From Candidatus Poribacteria bacterium (lineage in GTDB: Bacteria; Poribacteria; WGA-4E; WGA-3G), in contig JAJEDB010000147.1 of the NCBI GenBank assembly GCA_022821725.1, forward strand, positions 1-64,000: DNA of 64,000 bases, written 5' to 3'. Both the position numbers and the translations under genes were made by a program. Below, in pieces: positions 1-8,715 of the stretch. The notes beneath the pieces are model-generated. The model saw only the letters and a program-made list of their open reading frames with translations, ran no database searches and was not told where the DNA came from. Each line of letters opens with the position of its first letter. Positions within the stretch are counted from its first letter, which is position 1.

Positions 1-173
1 GTCTGCGTGAAGTTATGAAAACTCGCTAACAGAAACTGACAGTAATCGGAAAATAACGGTTGCTTCTTTTCTGACAGGGATAAGGTGTTCATAATTCAAG
101 AGTATAACACTTTTCTAAAATATTGCGTAAGTCCTATTAAAGTTATCAGTACCCACCCAACAAGGACAAAAAG

Positions 174-1100
174 ATGAAAATTGACAGAGACTATTTCTGG
201 TTCCGGCTCTTTAAGACACGAGGCATTGGTCCCAAACTTCTGGCTTCGATTGCTAAAATATTGGAGACAGAAAACCTAAATCCAGAAATGCTGCCGCGCA
301 GCTACAGCGATCTGTCTGAGCAGTTTCCAAAATTAGCGAAAATCCTTAAGGGTAAAATTCGTGCAGAGGATGAAGAAAAAGTATCCGCAGCGTATGATCA
401 ACTCACAAGGCAAGAGATTGATATTATCTATCCAGGGCACCCAAATTTTCCACCGCAGATCCTTGAGATTGCCCTAATCCTGTTCGTTAAAGGAGAGAAA
501 AAACGCCTCACGTCTGATAGCATCACGATTGTTGGGGCGCGGGACGTATCAGACAAGGGGACTCGTATCACAAGAAAATTATCGGGTGATCTTGCAGAAG
601 CAGGACTAAATATCGTTTCTGGATACGCGAAAGGTGTTGACGCAGAAGCGCATTTAGGGGCATTAGCAGCAGGCGGGACAACCACAATTGTGCTTTCCAA
701 CGGCATCAAGCAGCTGCGTCAAAAAAGTGCCTTTAAGAAATTCAATTGGGATCGAGATGTACTCACGGTTTCACAATTCGACCCAGATACCGAGTGGCAG
801 GCATGGAATGCGATGGCGCGGAATAAACTTGTGTGCGGACTCTCTAAGGCAGTCGTCGTTATCGAATCCGGACCTGAACGGGATACGCAAGGCAAAATGA
901 GTGGAACCTTTAATACCGCAAAAGCGGCACTTGATCTGAACCTACCACTTTTTGTTGTGGACCCAAACTGCTTTGATAACCCGCCAGAAGGTAATGCGAC
1001 ACTCATTGAATTGGGCGGTTATAACCTTGATCCAGTCAATGGGACAGAGGTGATTACAAAACATATCTCTGTCAAAACTGAGGAACCCGCATCTGTTTGA
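174..1100 (+). CDS. DprA/Smf-like DNA-processing protein
   Basis: 308 residues of the DprA/Smf Rossmann-fold family, which loads RecA onto incoming single-stranded DNA in transformable bacteria. Seen: an N-terminal helix-hairpin-helix-like stretch (RGIGPKLL, residues 16-23), ITIVGARDVSDKG (117-129, matching the family IAIVGTR..S.YG), VSGYAKGVDAEAH (148-160, matching VSGLARGID..AH) and ARNKLVCGLSKAVVVIES (215-232, matching the RNRIIAGLS..VVVVEA strand). The canonical FPxRNR is replaced by WNAMARNK, so this is a divergent member. There is no C-terminal DprA winged helix of usual form. The ATG has an AGGA about 10 nt upstream. The desaturase gene follows after 30 nt on the same strand, although no functional link is obvious. 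Family assignment is firm; a role in transformation is inference. Confidence 0.85.
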   Translation: MKIDRDYFWFRLFKTRGIGPKLLASIAKILETENLNPEMLPRSYSDLSEQFPKLAKILKGKIRAEDEEKVSAAYDQLTRQEIDIIYPGHPNFPPQILEIALILFVKGEKKRLTSDSITIVGARDVSDKGTRITRKLSGDLAEAGLNIVSGYAKGVDAEAHLGALAAGGTTTIVLSNGIKQLRQKSAFKKFNWDRDVLTVSQFDPDTEWQAWNAMARNKLVCGLSKAVVVIESGPERDTQGKMSGTFNTAKAALDLNLPLFVVDPNCFDNPPEGNATLIELGGYNLDPVNGTEVITKHISVKTEEPASV

Positions 1101-1130
1101 GAGTTCCGGGAGGTCCTGAAGGATATTCAA

Positions 1131-2276
1131 ATGATGTATCAACCCCTTGCTGAAGTGCGAAAGACCCTCTATGTAAAGTGGTACCGAAGCAAAATAGACC
1201 GCACAACCTTACGGAATCTATCAAAACGGAGCGATGCGCAAGGCTGGTTTCAGGCAGGTGGGCATCTTGCCCTCTGGCTATTGACCGGGAGTGTCGTCTA
1301 CCTCTTTTGGGCACAAGCGATGTGGTTTGGCTTTTTCGTTGCCCTATTTTTACATGGCACGGTCGCCAGTTTTTTCAAAGGGACAGCCAATCATGAATTG
1401 GGGCACGGCACCGTGTTTCGGACCAAGTGGCTGAACAAATTTTTTCTTTACCTCTTGAGCCTCATCAGTTGGTGGGATCATTTTGACTACGCCAGTAGCC
1501 ATACCTATCATCACCGTTACACGTTATACCCGGAAGGCGATCGCGAAAACCTTCTTCCACTTGAACCCAAGTTGGGATCCTTATTCGTTCTCCAACTGTT
1601 TACCCTCAATTTGCTCACGCAACCCGGTCGGACCTTTAGCAAAGGGGGGCTCATTGCTGCGGTTATCTGCACGATCCGTAGTGCCTTTGGCAAAGAAGGT
1701 CCACCAGAAATCCCGAGTCAGGAGTGGCTGGCATCATTACACGTCGACCAACCCGAAGAACATAAAAATTCGATGTGGTGGTCCCGGATTCTACTCCTTT
1801 TTCATGGCACATTGCTTATCGTTTCGCTCGCCACAGGCTATTGGGTTTTCCCGCTCATCATCACTGTTAGTGCTTTTATTGCTAACTGGGGCTCCTACGC
1901 CGTTTCTCTCCCCCAACATTGTGGTTTGAAAGAAAACGATCCTGACTTCCGTAAATGCACACGGTCAATTACACTCAACCCCTTAGCAGAGTTTTTGTAT
2001 TGGCGTATGAATTGGCACACTGAGCATCACATGTTTGCGGGAGTGCCCTGCTACAATTTGAAAAAATTGCATCATCTCATTGCCGAAGATATGCCCGAAC
2101 CGCGCACGCTTTTAGGGGCCTGGCGAGAAATGCGCGAAACCTGGAGACGACAGAAAACCGATCCTGACTACTACTTTGATACGCCACTTCCGCCAACGGC
2201 TCAGCATATACCCACCGAAACATCCGATGTTTTGGAAAGTTCCATTGGGGAATTAGCCCCTAAAGGGTTGGAGTGA
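1131..2276 (+). CDS. membrane fatty acid desaturase family protein
   Basis: 381 residues of the membrane-bound, di-iron FA_desaturase family, which introduces double bonds into (or hydroxylates) acyl or other lipid chains. The three histidine boxes are intact: HELGH (H88-H92), HTYHH (H124-H128) and HTEHH (H296-H300). Hydrophobic segments lie at about 45-80 and 105-120 before box 2 and at 225-265 before box 3, giving the usual four-helix layout with the iron site on the cytoplasmic face. Length is normal for the family. Two adjacent Met codons (1131 and 1134) follow an AAGGA about 8 nt upstream. Substrate cannot be read from sequence; acyl-lipid desaturase or carotenoid hydroxylase-like enzymes are both possible. 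Confidence 0.85.
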   Translation: MMYQPLAEVRKTLYVKWYRSKIDRTTLRNLSKRSDAQGWFQAGGHLALWLLTGSVVYLFWAQAMWFGFFVALFLHGTVASFFKGTANHELGHGTVFRTKWLNKFFLYLLSLISWWDHFDYASSHTYHHRYTLYPEGDRENLLPLEPKLGSLFVLQLFTLNLLTQPGRTFSKGGLIAAVICTIRSAFGKEGPPEIPSQEWLASLHVDQPEEHKNSMWWSRILLLFHGTLLIVSLATGYWVFPLIITVSAFIANWGSYAVSLPQHCGLKENDPDFRKCTRSITLNPLAEFLYWRMNWHTEHHMFAGVPCYNLKKLHHLIAEDMPEPRTLLGAWREMRETWRRQKTDPDYYFDTPLPPTAQHIPTETSDVLESSIGELAPKGLE

Positions 2277-2317
2277 TGAACCATTCATAAACCGTTCATG
2301 TAGACGCGCTTATGAGA

Positions 2318-3265
2318 TTATCTTCTCGGTGGTTGAATCATCAGATCTTCAATAATACCTACGAACTCGCTATCCGACAACTGAACTTCCAGATAAGACC
2401 GGAAATCCGGTTTCATCTCCCATTCATATCCATTCGATAACCTGCCTTTGCCTTCTGTAACTTCGGTGAAATAGTCACCAAGACCGCGCACACCGTATAA
2501 GACGGCGAGTTGGTCCCAACTGGAACGTCCCTTGTATTGTCCGTTGAACCTTCGATAATACGCCTCTCGCACGGGATTTTCAGCAGCGGTCTCCCCAAGT
2601 CTCACACCGGTATGGACAGTCTCTCCATGCTGACTGATAACGAGCGATGTCGGCCAATTGCGGATAACATACTCCGACTTATCAATCAGACCATGACGAA
2701 CTGTATTGTAAGGATCTTCGATAAGTAGTGCCATCACTACGAGTTCCGTAACCTTTTGAGCAATAAGATCCGGATTTGCTTTCAGGAGGTCGTAAAGATT
2801 GTTGAGGAACCCGACACTGATGATTGTCACGGAGTTATCCGGTTGTTCGCTCAACACCTGTAGATAAAGCTCCAAGGAACTGGGGGTTGGGACGGTCGGG
2901 AGATCGTGCGCGAAATTGGCGGCAATGCTCTCCAAATAACTCGATTCATCAGGATCGACGAGGTCGCCCTTATAGATACCGATGGGAATATCCCCCCGGT
3001 TGTACCATGTATTTATCGCACAAATGGTGCCAGCCCCGCTCGGATGAACTTCATTGTAACTAATCGCGAGGATTTCTGCCTCCCCGTTATCTGCAAGCGC
3101 GTGTAGCACAGCGAGTGCTCCGACATCATCTACATCGGTACACATATCCGTCTCGAATATCACCTTCTTTGGATGCATTTCTTCAGTTCCTTCTGCCAGC
3201 AAGTTGGATGGCATGATTATCAGAATAAAAAACGTCAATATTGTCACAAGATACAAAACTTTCAA
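2318..3265 (-). CDS. secreted inosine-uridine nucleoside hydrolase-like protein
   Basis: The family hydrolyses the N-glycosidic bond of ribonucleosides using a bound calcium ion. The aspartate cluster is seen as FETDMCTDVDDVGAL, equivalent to the family DTDxGxDD motif, followed by ISVGFLNNL (the family's VxxGPLTNL region). I place the start at a TTG codon (3265), preceded by GGAGAG. It begins a clean signal peptide (MKVLYLVTILTFFILIIMPSN) and gives 315 residues. The longer ATG-initiated frame (to 3457) would overlap the upstream epimerase by about 155 nt and bury the signal peptide. The gene lies 37 nt downstream of the epimerase, probably in one transcript. An exported location is inferred from the signal peptide. 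Confidence 0.8.
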   Translation of the reverse strand: MKVLYLVTILTFFILIIMPSNLLAEGTEEMHPKKVIFETDMCTDVDDVGALAVLHALADNGEAEILAISYNEVHPSGAGTICAINTWYNRGDIPIGIYKGDLVDPDESSYLESIAANFAHDLPTVPTPSSLELYLQVLSEQPDNSVTIISVGFLNNLYDLLKANPDLIAQKVTELVVMALLIEDPYNTVRHGLIDKSEYVIRNWPTSLVISQHGETVHTGVRLGETAAENPVREAYYRRFNGQYKGRSSWDQLAVLYGVRGLGDYFTEVTEGKGRLSNGYEWEMKPDFRSYLEVQLSDSEFVGIIEDLMIQPPRR

Positions 3266-3302
3266 GTGTCTCTCCCCAAAAAAGAAGGGCTGCGTCCTAC
3301 AT

Positions 3303-4340
3303 TTACGTCCTTGCACTGTCAGTCCTCCCGAAAAAAGTTTCTTTCGCACTGAGATACCGCCACCTCTCAATAATTTCGCTGTAAATTTCGGGTTCATCTC
3401 TGTTGTGAATGCGTCCGCGGGTATCAAGCCAGTCAATAATCCTGCGCACGCCCTCAATAAACGGGATTGTATAACGAAAATTCAGGTCCGTTTTTGCCGC
3501 CGTGTTATCAAAGATATTGTTGTATTGGAAATTCTCTCTACACCATTCCGTAGCCTTTGGAGCAATCTTAAATAGTAGATCGGTTGGAATGTGAACCAGT
3601 TCGGGTTCAGGGGCGTTCATCGCTTGTGCAACCGTTTGATGGTACTGATTCCAAGTCATCGCTTCTTCGCTCGCCGTGTGGTATCCTTTGCCGAATGTCC
3701 TTTCGTTGCCGACCGCTGCAGCGAACGCTTGTCCTACATCGTCGCGATGACATGCTGCCCAGAGAGAAGAACCATCGCCGTGCGTGATAATCGGCTTCCC
3801 GTTGCGGATACGATGGAAGTAGTAGGCACCGCCGAGACCGAGTGAATGAATCAGACCGCGCCCCTCGCCATAAGTGTGGGCAGGACGGATAATTGTGACC
3901 GGAAAATCGCCACGTTGGTATGCGGCCTCCAAAAGACGCTCGCATTTTGCCTTGTTGTAGGCGTAGGGGAAAGATGGCATCGGCTCTCGTTCTGCATCCT
4001 CACGAATAGGATAGCACCGCGCCGGTTTTGTATAAACATCAACTGTGCTACAAAAGATGAACTGACCAATGCGTCCGCGAAATGTGCGTATCGCACTCTC
4101 AATATCCGCTGGCACAAAACCGATCATGTCAATGACAGCGTCGAAATTCCTTGCTTCTGTCATCTGTGCTTCAAAAGCGGTGTAGTCCTTCCGATTACCA
4201 GTAATGGTATTATACCGTTCTGGAATATCAGCCTTCGTCTGTCCGCGGTTGTAGAGCGTCACATCATCCCCACGCCCAATGAGTACGCGCGTAATCGCCG
4301 TGCTAATCAGACCTGTGCCACCAATAATTAAAACCCGCAT
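3303..4340 (-). CDS. NAD-dependent epimerase/dehydratase (extended SDR)
   Basis: 345 residues. The N-terminus MRVLIIGGTGLIS carries the Gly-rich NAD(P)-binding turn of extended short-chain dehydrogenases. FCSTVDVY supplies the conserved Ser/Thr strand and YAYNKAKCE the YxxxK catalytic pair. Such enzymes act on nucleotide sugars or related substrates; the substrate is not readable here. I start at ATG 4340, with GGAGGC 6 nt upstream, rather than the longer frame to 4454, because the Rossmann motif begins at residue 2. A consensus sigma-70 promoter lies at 4386-4414. The nucleoside hydrolase follows in the same direction. Confidence 0.85.
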   Translation of the reverse strand: MRVLIIGGTGLISTAITRVLIGRGDDVTLYNRGQTKADIPERYNTITGNRKDYTAFEAQMTEARNFDAVIDMIGFVPADIESAIRTFRGRIGQFIFCSTVDVYTKPARCYPIREDAEREPMPSFPYAYNKAKCERLLEAAYQRGDFPVTIIRPAHTYGEGRGLIHSLGLGGAYYFHRIRNGKPIITHGDGSSLWAACHRDDVGQAFAAAVGNERTFGKGYHTASEEAMTWNQYHQTVAQAMNAPEPELVHIPTDLLFKIAPKATEWCRENFQYNNIFDNTAAKTDLNFRYTIPFIEGVRRIIDWLDTRGRIHNRDEPEIYSEIIERWRYLSAKETFFGRTDSART

Positions 4341-4385
4341 GAATGCCTCCAACCTGTTTGAAAATGAAATTTCTTTCCACTGTTC

Positions 4386-4414
4386 AGTATAATTGAAACA
4401 TTGATGAATGTCAA
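4386..4414 (-). promoter_or_regulatory. sigma-70 type promoter for the epimerase operon
   Basis: Read on the minus strand: TTGACA (4414-4409), a 17-nt spacer, then TATACT (4391-4386). This is a full -35 box and a 5/6 -10 box at ideal spacing. Transcription would start near 4379, about 39 nt upstream of the ATG at 4340. Confidence 0.75.
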
Positions 4415-4571
4415 TAGGTTCACTGTTTTTGATAGGACATTTATGGCTTGCCAAATCGTTGAGAGATGCTAAAATGTTATTTTAGAAGAGAAAATTAATC
4501 GTAACGCGTCCAGAAGGATGGCTTAAGGTTGGTTGTTAACCTTGGACACAACATTGATTGGGGGATTACAA

Positions 4572-7415
4572 ATGCAAAGGTATGAAGGATATATATGTAT
4601 CATTATAATTGCCGCATCAGTGCTTGTGTCCCTTAGTGGATGCGGCGTGAAAACAGCACAACAACCCGCGCCCGTTGCGGCAGAGATCGTTAGGAAAGCC
4701 GACTGGGAGGTAGAATTCAGGGATGTCTACTTTCTTGATGCAGAGCACGGCTGGGTCATTGGAGAAAAAGGCACAATCCTCTACACAGAAGACGGTGGCA
4801 AAAATTGGGAAATGCAGAAGAGTAATACCGAAGCACGTCTGAACAAGATGCAGTTCATAGATGAGAAACGGGGTTGGGTCGTCGGAAATGAAGGAACTTT
4901 CTTACGAACAGGAAACGGCGGAAAAAAATGGCAGAAGCAGGTTGTCAGAGACGGGAGTATGAGTCTCATCAGCCTTCACTTCTTGGACGAACACCGCGGT
5001 TGGATAACTGGAGAAGGTGGTGCACTTTATTATACTGAAGACGGCGGAGAATCGTGGGACTTCCGTGCCAGTGGTGTGGGTGAAGCACTCCTCGATATTC
5101 ACTTTGTTAACGAAAACGAAGGCTGGTTGATCGCACAACTCGGCACAACATTGCACACGACAGACGGCGGGAAAACATGGGATTATAAATCGGTAGGACC
5201 GCAGGACGGTCTGCTCAATATACAGTTCGACTCCGACCAGAGAACGGGCTGGGCTGTTGGAATTGCGTCTACTGTGCTCTCAACGACAGACGGTGGAGAA
5301 ACATGGACCCGTGGGGAACCCGGCATCGAAGCCTCCCACGCCATCTATGATCTCTGCTTTACCGATACTAAAAATGGGTGGCTGGCGGCCGAAGTTGGTG
5401 AAGTGTTACATACACAAGACGGTGGAAAAACATGGACGGTTCAAGAGACAGGCACCCGTAGCGACCTGATGGCTGTGCATTCTCCTGACGCGAAACATAT
5501 CTGGGCAGTCGGTAGTTACGGCACAATGCTGCATTCTACCGATGGTGGGAAAACGTGGATAATTGATGCCGAAAGTAATGCCGAACCCTTAGCGGGTGTG
5601 GAGATGGCGGATAGCGGACGCGGCTGGGCTGTTGGACGTCGCGGGGCAATCTTCCGCACGGAAAATCAAGGACGCTCTTGGGAGCAACAGGACAGTGGTC
5701 TCTCTGTCGGTTTGAATAAGGTGACCGCTGTGGACGAAGAACAGGCGTGGGCGATCGGTGATTCCGGCTATATTCTACATACCAAGGACGGAGAGACATG
5801 GGAAGTCCAGAAAGGCTACGACTGGATCGGGCTACACGATGTGCAGTTCTTAAATCGTGAACGTGGCTGGGCAGTTGGTGATATGGGCGGTATCTTCTAT
5901 ACCAACAACGGTGGCGAAAACTGGATTGAGCAGCGCGGTTATATTTTTGAGCTCTTAAAAGGGCTCTGCTTTGTGTCCCCGAATGAGGGATGGACGATCG
6001 GTTCGCCCGGCAAAATTCTCCACACTGTTGATGGCGGGAAAACATGGAAACCTCAAGAGAGCGGGACGTTTAACGAACTCTACTCGATCTATTTCATAGA
6101 TACCGAACTCGGTTGGATCTCTGGACAATACGGACTTGTCCTTCATACTGCTGATGGGGGTAAAACGTGGAACTCTCAGTATACCCGGACGCAGGCAAAT
6201 CTCAACAAAATCTTTTTCGCTTCTCCTACAGTGGGAATAGCGGTCGGTGACGAAGGGACGCTCCTACTCACGCAGGATGGCGGTAAGACCTGGACCCGAC
6301 AAGACAGTGGAACGGACAAAAATCTCAGCGACATCAGTGTCACGGAGGATAAAATATTTGCCGTTGGTGAAGACGGTATCGCCCTTGCCTATACAATTCC
6401 CTCGATATCAAAATATACCCCACGCAAGCGATTCTTTGATGAGCTCACAACCGAGCTGCCGAGAGTAGATGCTGGATGGGACCTCTTACGCAACGACGGA
6501 CCCTTCCGAATCATGGGCGCGGATACCGGCATAAAATCAGCAGATATTTCCTTTATCAACACCATTGAAGGATGGGCAGTCGGCAATTCCAGTGCGATGC
6601 TCCATACTTTAGATGGCGGTAACACGTGGAAGAGCGTTGAATCGCCTGTGGATACCCCTTTGATTGCCGTGCATTTTGTTTCCTCGGAGATCGGTTGGGT
6701 GCTTACCCAAGATGCCAGTTTCCTATCCACGACCGACGGTGGGCGGACATGGCAGATTCTGAACGAAGCAACGAAGCCTGTGATAAGTGCCTACGCCGAA
6801 GACAGGCGTCCTATAGAAGAACCGTGTGAACTTTATACTGCACACTTTCAAGGTTTCGGTGAGGGATGGGCTGCCGGTAAAGAAGGCATTATCCTACACA
6901 ACAAGGACGGAAATACAATCTGGAGACATCAGGAAAACGAAACCTCGGCATCCTATCGGGACCTCCAGATGGTAGAAGATCACTACGGTTGGGCTGTCGG
7001 GTCGTGGGGAAAGGTTCTCTGGACGAACGATCAAGGGGACACATGGCATCTTCAAACAACCAACACAGGCTATGATCTGTATGGTGTGTCTTTTCTGAAC
7101 CGACGAAAGGGATGGACTGTCGGAAGAGACGGGATCGTCCTCCGCACATCAGACGGGGGTTTAGCGTGGTCTGCGGTTAATACGGGCATCAGCACGCACC
7201 TTTATGATGTTTCTTTCGTAAACGAAATGGAAGGCTGGATTGTCGGGGAAGGCGGACTCATCCTGCATACCAAAGATCGTGGCGAAACATGGCTAATCGA
7301 GGAATCCGGCACCAGTGAAGATTTGTACCATGTTGAGCATATTGAAGGGTTTGGCATAGTTGTGTTGGGTGCACACGGCACTATCCTCAAGCGAAAGATA
7401 GAGACGCAATCTTAG
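4572..7415 (+). CDS. BNR/YCF48-like multi-repeat lipoprotein
   Basis: 947 residues. The N-terminus is a lipoprotein signal peptide with lipobox LSGC (Cys24). The rest is a long run of about 45-residue repeats of the form GWaVGxxGtIlhTxDGGkTW, the BNR (sialidase Asp-box)/YCF48 photosystem-stability repeat. I count 19 copies of the DGGKTW-type element, with a break at about residues 600-670 that separates a 13-repeat and a 6-repeat half. The Asp-boxes sit in beta-propeller turns, so the protein should form two or more stacked propellers on the cell surface or periplasmic face. Nothing indicates sialidase activity. ATG 4572 is chosen over an upstream TTG because it starts the signal peptide and follows GGGGGA. 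The TolB-like gene follows after 24 nt. Confidence 0.85.
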   Translation: MQRYEGYICIIIIAASVLVSLSGCGVKTAQQPAPVAAEIVRKADWEVEFRDVYFLDAEHGWVIGEKGTILYTEDGGKNWEMQKSNTEARLNKMQFIDEKRGWVVGNEGTFLRTGNGGKKWQKQVVRDGSMSLISLHFLDEHRGWITGEGGALYYTEDGGESWDFRASGVGEALLDIHFVNENEGWLIAQLGTTLHTTDGGKTWDYKSVGPQDGLLNIQFDSDQRTGWAVGIASTVLSTTDGGETWTRGEPGIEASHAIYDLCFTDTKNGWLAAEVGEVLHTQDGGKTWTVQETGTRSDLMAVHSPDAKHIWAVGSYGTMLHSTDGGKTWIIDAESNAEPLAGVEMADSGRGWAVGRRGAIFRTENQGRSWEQQDSGLSVGLNKVTAVDEEQAWAIGDSGYILHTKDGETWEVQKGYDWIGLHDVQFLNRERGWAVGDMGGIFYTNNGGENWIEQRGYIFELLKGLCFVSPNEGWTIGSPGKILHTVDGGKTWKPQESGTFNELYSIYFIDTELGWISGQYGLVLHTADGGKTWNSQYTRTQANLNKIFFASPTVGIAVGDEGTLLLTQDGGKTWTRQDSGTDKNLSDISVTEDKIFAVGEDGIALAYTIPSISKYTPRKRFFDELTTELPRVDAGWDLLRNDGPFRIMGADTGIKSADISFINTIEGWAVGNSSAMLHTLDGGNTWKSVESPVDTPLIAVHFVSSEIGWVLTQDASFLSTTDGGRTWQILNEATKPVISAYAEDRRPIEEPCELYTAHFQGFGEGWAAGKEGIILHNKDGNTIWRHQENETSASYRDLQMVEDHYGWAVGSWGKVLWTNDQGDTWHLQTTNTGYDLYGVSFLNRRKGWTVGRDGIVLRTSDGGLAWSAVNTGISTHLYDVSFVNEMEGWIVGEGGLILHTKDRGETWLIEESGTSEDLYHVEHIEGFGIVVLGAHGTILKRKIETQS

Positions 7416-7439
7416 ATTCGATCAGGAGAAGTTTTATTG

Positions 7440-8393
7440 ATGAGAAAAGTATTATTTTTGTTAATGGTGCTGTGCCACAGTAGTCTGTTGATAATGGACG
7501 TTTGGGGCAGCCGTAGGATTTCCTTCACCTCCGATAGGACAGGAAACCTTGACATTTATATCATAGATATAACTGGTAAGAATCTCGCCAACTTAACCAA
7601 TCATCCATCAGACGATTTCTCACCGACATGGTCTCCGGACGGTCGCGCTTTCGCCTATGTCTCAAACAGGGACGGAAATCCAGAGATTTATATAATGGAT
7701 GTAAACACGAAAGAATCCCGCAGAATCACAAATCATCGAGCGACGGATGTGGATCCAGCATGGGCGCCTGATGGGAAGTGGATCGCATTTGCATCGAACC
7801 AAGCGCGCGACCATGCTGCCGACACTGACATCTACATAATGGACGTGAATGGAAAGAAGGTTCAGAGACTCACAAACAAGGGTGGACACAATTCAACACC
7901 GGCATGGTCCCCGGATGGCGAATGGATCGCGTTCCGTTCCACACAGGACGGCATCGGCGGTATCCATGTCATGAACGCTGATGGTGAAAAACAACGAGCA
8001 CTCACACAGGTTTCTGCGACAAACCCTACTTGGGCTTCCAACGGAAAACAAATTTATTTTTCCAGCGAGAAGTTGGGCGGCGTAAAAGTGCCGACCTTGT
8101 TTGCCGTAGATGTTGACGGAGAAAATCCGAAAAAATTGACGGACGCCGGACACGCTTGTGAAGAACCTGATGGATCGCCCGACGGTCAATGGATCGTTTA
8201 TGTGTCCCTTCAAGATGCGAACAAAGACATCTATCTCATCCGTGCAGCTGGTGGTGGTCTCCGAAAATTGACCCAAGATGCGGGACTGGAATTCTCCCCC
8301 GCATGGGTACCGTCGGCGTTTAGTGTTTCACCGAGCGCGAACACACAGATGGTGCTCTGGGGAATACTTAAGCAAACAACGATCAAGAAATAA
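7440..8393 (+). CDS. TolB-like (PD40) beta-propeller secreted protein with WG-K tail
   Basis: 317 residues with a signal peptide (about residues 1-23). At least five WD40-like PD40 repeats follow, with the SPDG turn (e.g. FSPTWSPDGRAFAYVS and TPAWSPDGEWIAF) and 'DIYIMDVNGK' strands, as in TolB C-terminal propellers. It lacks the TolB N-terminal domain and has no Tol-Pal neighbours, so it is not TolB itself. The last residues, MVLWGILKQTTIKK, match the C-terminal WG-K motif shared by five other exported proteins here. ATG 7440 follows AGGAG; a TTG one codon earlier is less likely. It is probably co-transcribed with the BNR lipoprotein. Confidence 0.8.
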   Translation: MRKVLFLLMVLCHSSLLIMDVWGSRRISFTSDRTGNLDIYIIDITGKNLANLTNHPSDDFSPTWSPDGRAFAYVSNRDGNPEIYIMDVNTKESRRITNHRATDVDPAWAPDGKWIAFASNQARDHAADTDIYIMDVNGKKVQRLTNKGGHNSTPAWSPDGEWIAFRSTQDGIGGIHVMNADGEKQRALTQVSATNPTWASNGKQIYFSSEKLGGVKVPTLFAVDVDGENPKKLTDAGHACEEPDGSPDGQWIVYVSLQDANKDIYLIRAAGGGLRKLTQDAGLEFSPAWVPSAFSVSPSANTQMVLWGILKQTTIKK

Positions 8394-8404
8394 TTCACTA
8401 TAAT

Positions 8405-8432
8405 ACCCCTATAGAACCCAAAATATAGGGGT
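8405..8432 (+). terminator. terminator-like hairpin
   Basis: A perfect 9-bp stem, ACCCCTATA (8405-8413) with TATAGGGGT (8424-8432), and a 10-nt loop. It sits 12 nt after the TolB-like stop codon. The following T-run is short (TTT then CCC), so intrinsic termination is likely but not ideal. Confidence 0.55.
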
Positions 8433-8556
8433 TTCCCACCGTATTACCTTCCTCGGTTTTGAACAAAACTGTCCATAAATTGAACACTCAAGGCACTCTG
8501 TCAGGTAAGAGTGCGAGAAAACTCCCTTTAAACCCGATTTTTCACCTGAATTGTCT

Positions 8557-8573
8557 TTGGCATGAAAATTGCT
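8557..8573 (+). promoter_or_regulatory. sigma-54 (RpoN) type promoter
   Basis: TTTGGCATGAAAATTGCTC carries GG at 8559-8560 and GC at 8571-8572, separated by exactly 10 nt, the invariant -24/-12 spacing. It also fits the wider consensus TGGCAYR-N4-TTGCW. Transcription would start near 8584, giving a leader of about 130 nt before the lipoprotein ATG at 8716. No RpoN activator gene is in the window. Confidence 0.6.
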
Positions 8574-8629
8574 CCTATATTGCCAAACGCTGCATAAGCT
8601 TGGGAGAGCCTTCCTCCTTGGAAATACAC

Positions 8630-8676
8630 GGAGCGATGCAATAGGCTTTCCTATATCTCAATTGCTGCATCGCTCC
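8630..8676 (+). promoter_or_regulatory. structured 5' leader hairpin
   Basis: Between the sigma-54-like promoter and the lipoprotein gene is a perfect 11-bp inverted repeat, GGAGCGATGCA (8630-8640) with TGCATCGCTCC (8666-8676). It encloses a second perfect 5-bp hairpin, ATAGG/CCTAT (8641-8654), directly stacked on the 5' arm. The rest of the 322-nt gap (8394-8715) holds the terminator hairpin, this promoter and the leader, and no gene. A regulatory RNA element is inferred from pairing alone. Confidence 0.45.
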
Positions 8677-8715
8677 TTCTCTCAATCCGAAACACCGTGT
8701 GTAAGGAGAAAAATC

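Noticed and set aside
1-29. Possible C-terminal end of a gene cut by the window edge (frame 3, LREVMKTR then stop)
   Set aside because: Nine codons are too few to support a gene call.
3846-4331. 161-codon frame opposite the epimerase
   Set aside because: The epimerase on the other strand has a Rossmann motif, YxxxK pair, promoter and ribosome binding site.
5536-6045. Long open frame antisense to the BNR lipoprotein
   Set aside because: It mirrors the repeat structure of the sense gene, has Arg/Ser-rich composition and no ribosome binding site.
7440-8393. Calling the PD40 propeller TolB of the Tol-Pal system
   Set aside because: It lacks the TolB N-terminal domain and has no Tol or Pal neighbours.
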